From Harmothoe impar (taxonomy: Eukaryota > Annelida > Polychaeta > Phyllodocida > Polynoidae), in assembly GCA_947462335.1 (NCBI GenBank), contig OX381704.1, positions 45,264,942 to 45,328,941 of the forward strand: 64,000 bases of DNA, written 5' to 3'. Below are positions 38,140-64,000 of the stretch, piece by piece. The position numbers were made by a program, and so were the translations under genes. Positions within the stretch are counted from its first letter, which is position 1. The number at the start of each line of letters is the position of its first letter. The notes under the pieces are model-generated. The model was not told the DNA's origin. It worked only from the letters and a program-made list of their open reading frames with translations, and did no database searches.

Positions 38140-38572
38140 CTATTGAGGACACCCTTTGTTCATGTGTACAGTGGTCATCCTAGTGATGATGAGTTCATAG
38201 TTATCTATATAAGAGCACGTGTATGTGATACACTTCTGTTGATGAGTGGCACTTTGCCTCCAAAGGCTTCTTTCTTCCCTCCACAGGATGAGGACTCCAC
38301 GTAGATCTCTGAGTGTCTCAGGACACAATGTTTTCCACCTTGTCCTGATACTACCCACATTTCCAGAAATAGTATTTCTACAGACATGTTCTATTGAGAC
38401 TAACATTTTGTGCGCTAGGCCTAGGCTGAGAGCCTAGCATTCCACTTGAAGGATGGGTAAAACCAGGGCAAAACCATTCATCTGTGACTGCCTCACTATT
38501 GTGGCGCGACGATTGCCAATTACTGGACTTCCGGCCGGCCATTTGCAAAATATGCAGGAAGGCAGCAGACAT
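38140..38572 (-). other. Possible small gene or gene remnant, unrecognised
   Basis: Two overlapping minus-strand frames with coding-like composition. The first, from ATG 38572 or 38542, reads MAGRKSSNWQSSRHNSEAVT then DEWFCPGFTHPSSG and ends at 38378. The second (38205-38387) includes GKHCVLRHSEIYVESSSCGG then KKEAFGGKVPLINRSVSHTR. They overlap in different frames and no intron fits between them, so this is either a frameshifted remnant, one real short protein, or chance. A CCGGAAGT ETS-like site at about 38530 and the CRE cluster at 38.8 kb precede it in transcription order. No family recognised. Confidence 0.25.
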
Positions 38573-38799
38573 TTAGACTAGCCTACGCGATCGGTATCCA
38601 TCTTTTACTCTTGTCCTGCAACTTATCGAACAGTTTGTATAGTGTCACACACACACATGCTCCTCCGCAAGAGCAAGTGTCACTCCCGCCTTTTCTCCAT
38701 TACAACTTCTACGACAGAAAACTATGGGACTCGATCCCAGCCGAGCCGATGATGAAGACTGAAGAGGGATTATTCTGGCGTCTCGCTACGCTCCCACTT

Positions 38800-38850
38800 G
38801 ATGACGTCATAACGTCACGGCCGCACGTCACAGGCAATATGTGACGCCAT
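38800..38850. promoter_or_regulatory. CRE cluster downstream of alpha2delta stop
   Basis: One full TGACGTCA (38802-38809) plus further ACGTCA/ACGTCAC half sites at 38812 and 38825 and TGTGACG near 38840. GC content is raised here. It could be the promoter of the candidate short gene at 38.1-38.6 kb. Confidence 0.45.
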
Positions 38851-38978
38851 CAATGTGTGTGTCCGTTAATGCTCGTGACTGGCTGGGTATGAGAGTAGTA
38901 CCACAGATAGTCTATGATGGTGATAATGATGGGATGATGTCTGACGACTAGTTAAGTTCTACAAGCTGGGGCTCACTA

Positions 38979-63801
<24,823 letters not shown>

Positions 63802-64000
63802 CTGAAGAAAAAATCATTGCCATTTAATAATCTATACAATACACACTTCCAACATTGGTTACACGCGTCTTGACAAGAATTGCATTATTAGGACTTGTGA
63901 ATGTGTCAATAACAGGATTCTAGTTTCTATCATGTGTGAATTAATTCATGTCACAATTGCATCATTTGACTGCGCCTGGATAGCATTCAACAGTTCAAGC

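Overview
This is animal nuclear DNA: AT-rich, intron-rich and full of short non-autonomous DNA transposons, minisatellites and homopolymer runs. Very little of it codes. Two genes are recognised, both on the minus strand. The filamin and calcium-channel alpha2delta families, GT-AG introns of 0.1 to 11 kb, and elements with TTTTCGCGC or CAGGCCCGTAACTAG ends suggest an aquatic, probably marine, invertebrate (deuterostome or lophotrochozoan). The species cannot be fixed from the sequence. No bacterial, viral, rRNA or convincing tRNA genes were seen.

Layout. 1-10,930: non-coding, probably inside filamin intron sequence, with several MITEs. 10,931-11,419: first coding exon of a filamin (start codon, acidic leader, first half of the CH1 actin-binding domain). 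11,420-22,555: probably the intron between a non-coding first exon or promoter (GC-rich stretch at 22.5-23.1 kb) and the coding exon; it holds (TA)n, ACTGTAAATTTACAG-type repeats, a TTTTCGCGC transposon and a 40-45 bp minisatellite. 23.1-38.1 kb: repeat-rich, with only weak isolated exon candidates. 38.1-38.9 kb: a possible small gene or promoter with CRE and ETS-like sites. 38,979-63,801: the 3' part of an alpha2delta auxiliary subunit gene of voltage-gated calcium channels, resembling the alpha2delta-3/4 type; its 5' part lies beyond the right edge.

The alpha2delta gene was rebuilt exon by exon from the sequence: 15 constitutive-type positions with matching splice phases, ending in the hydrophobic C-terminal tail and stop. 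The main discovery is at 46.1-51.4 kb. Four alternative exons compete for one position. All four start in phase 1 and end in phase 2, and all lie between one upstream exon (53.38 kb) and one downstream exon (42.14 kb). Joining any two in genomic order creates a stop within about 11 codons, and skipping all four also breaks the frame, so exactly one can be used. One (51.28 kb) looks like the ordinary alpha2delta-3-type segment. The other three carry an extra, mutually related 60-80 residue module with different leaders (acidic, Pro/Asn-rich, or short). In vertebrate alpha2delta proteins this position lies around the alpha2/delta cleavage site, so the choice should remodel the start of delta. 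A possible 48-nt optional exon lies further upstream, at 60.38 kb.
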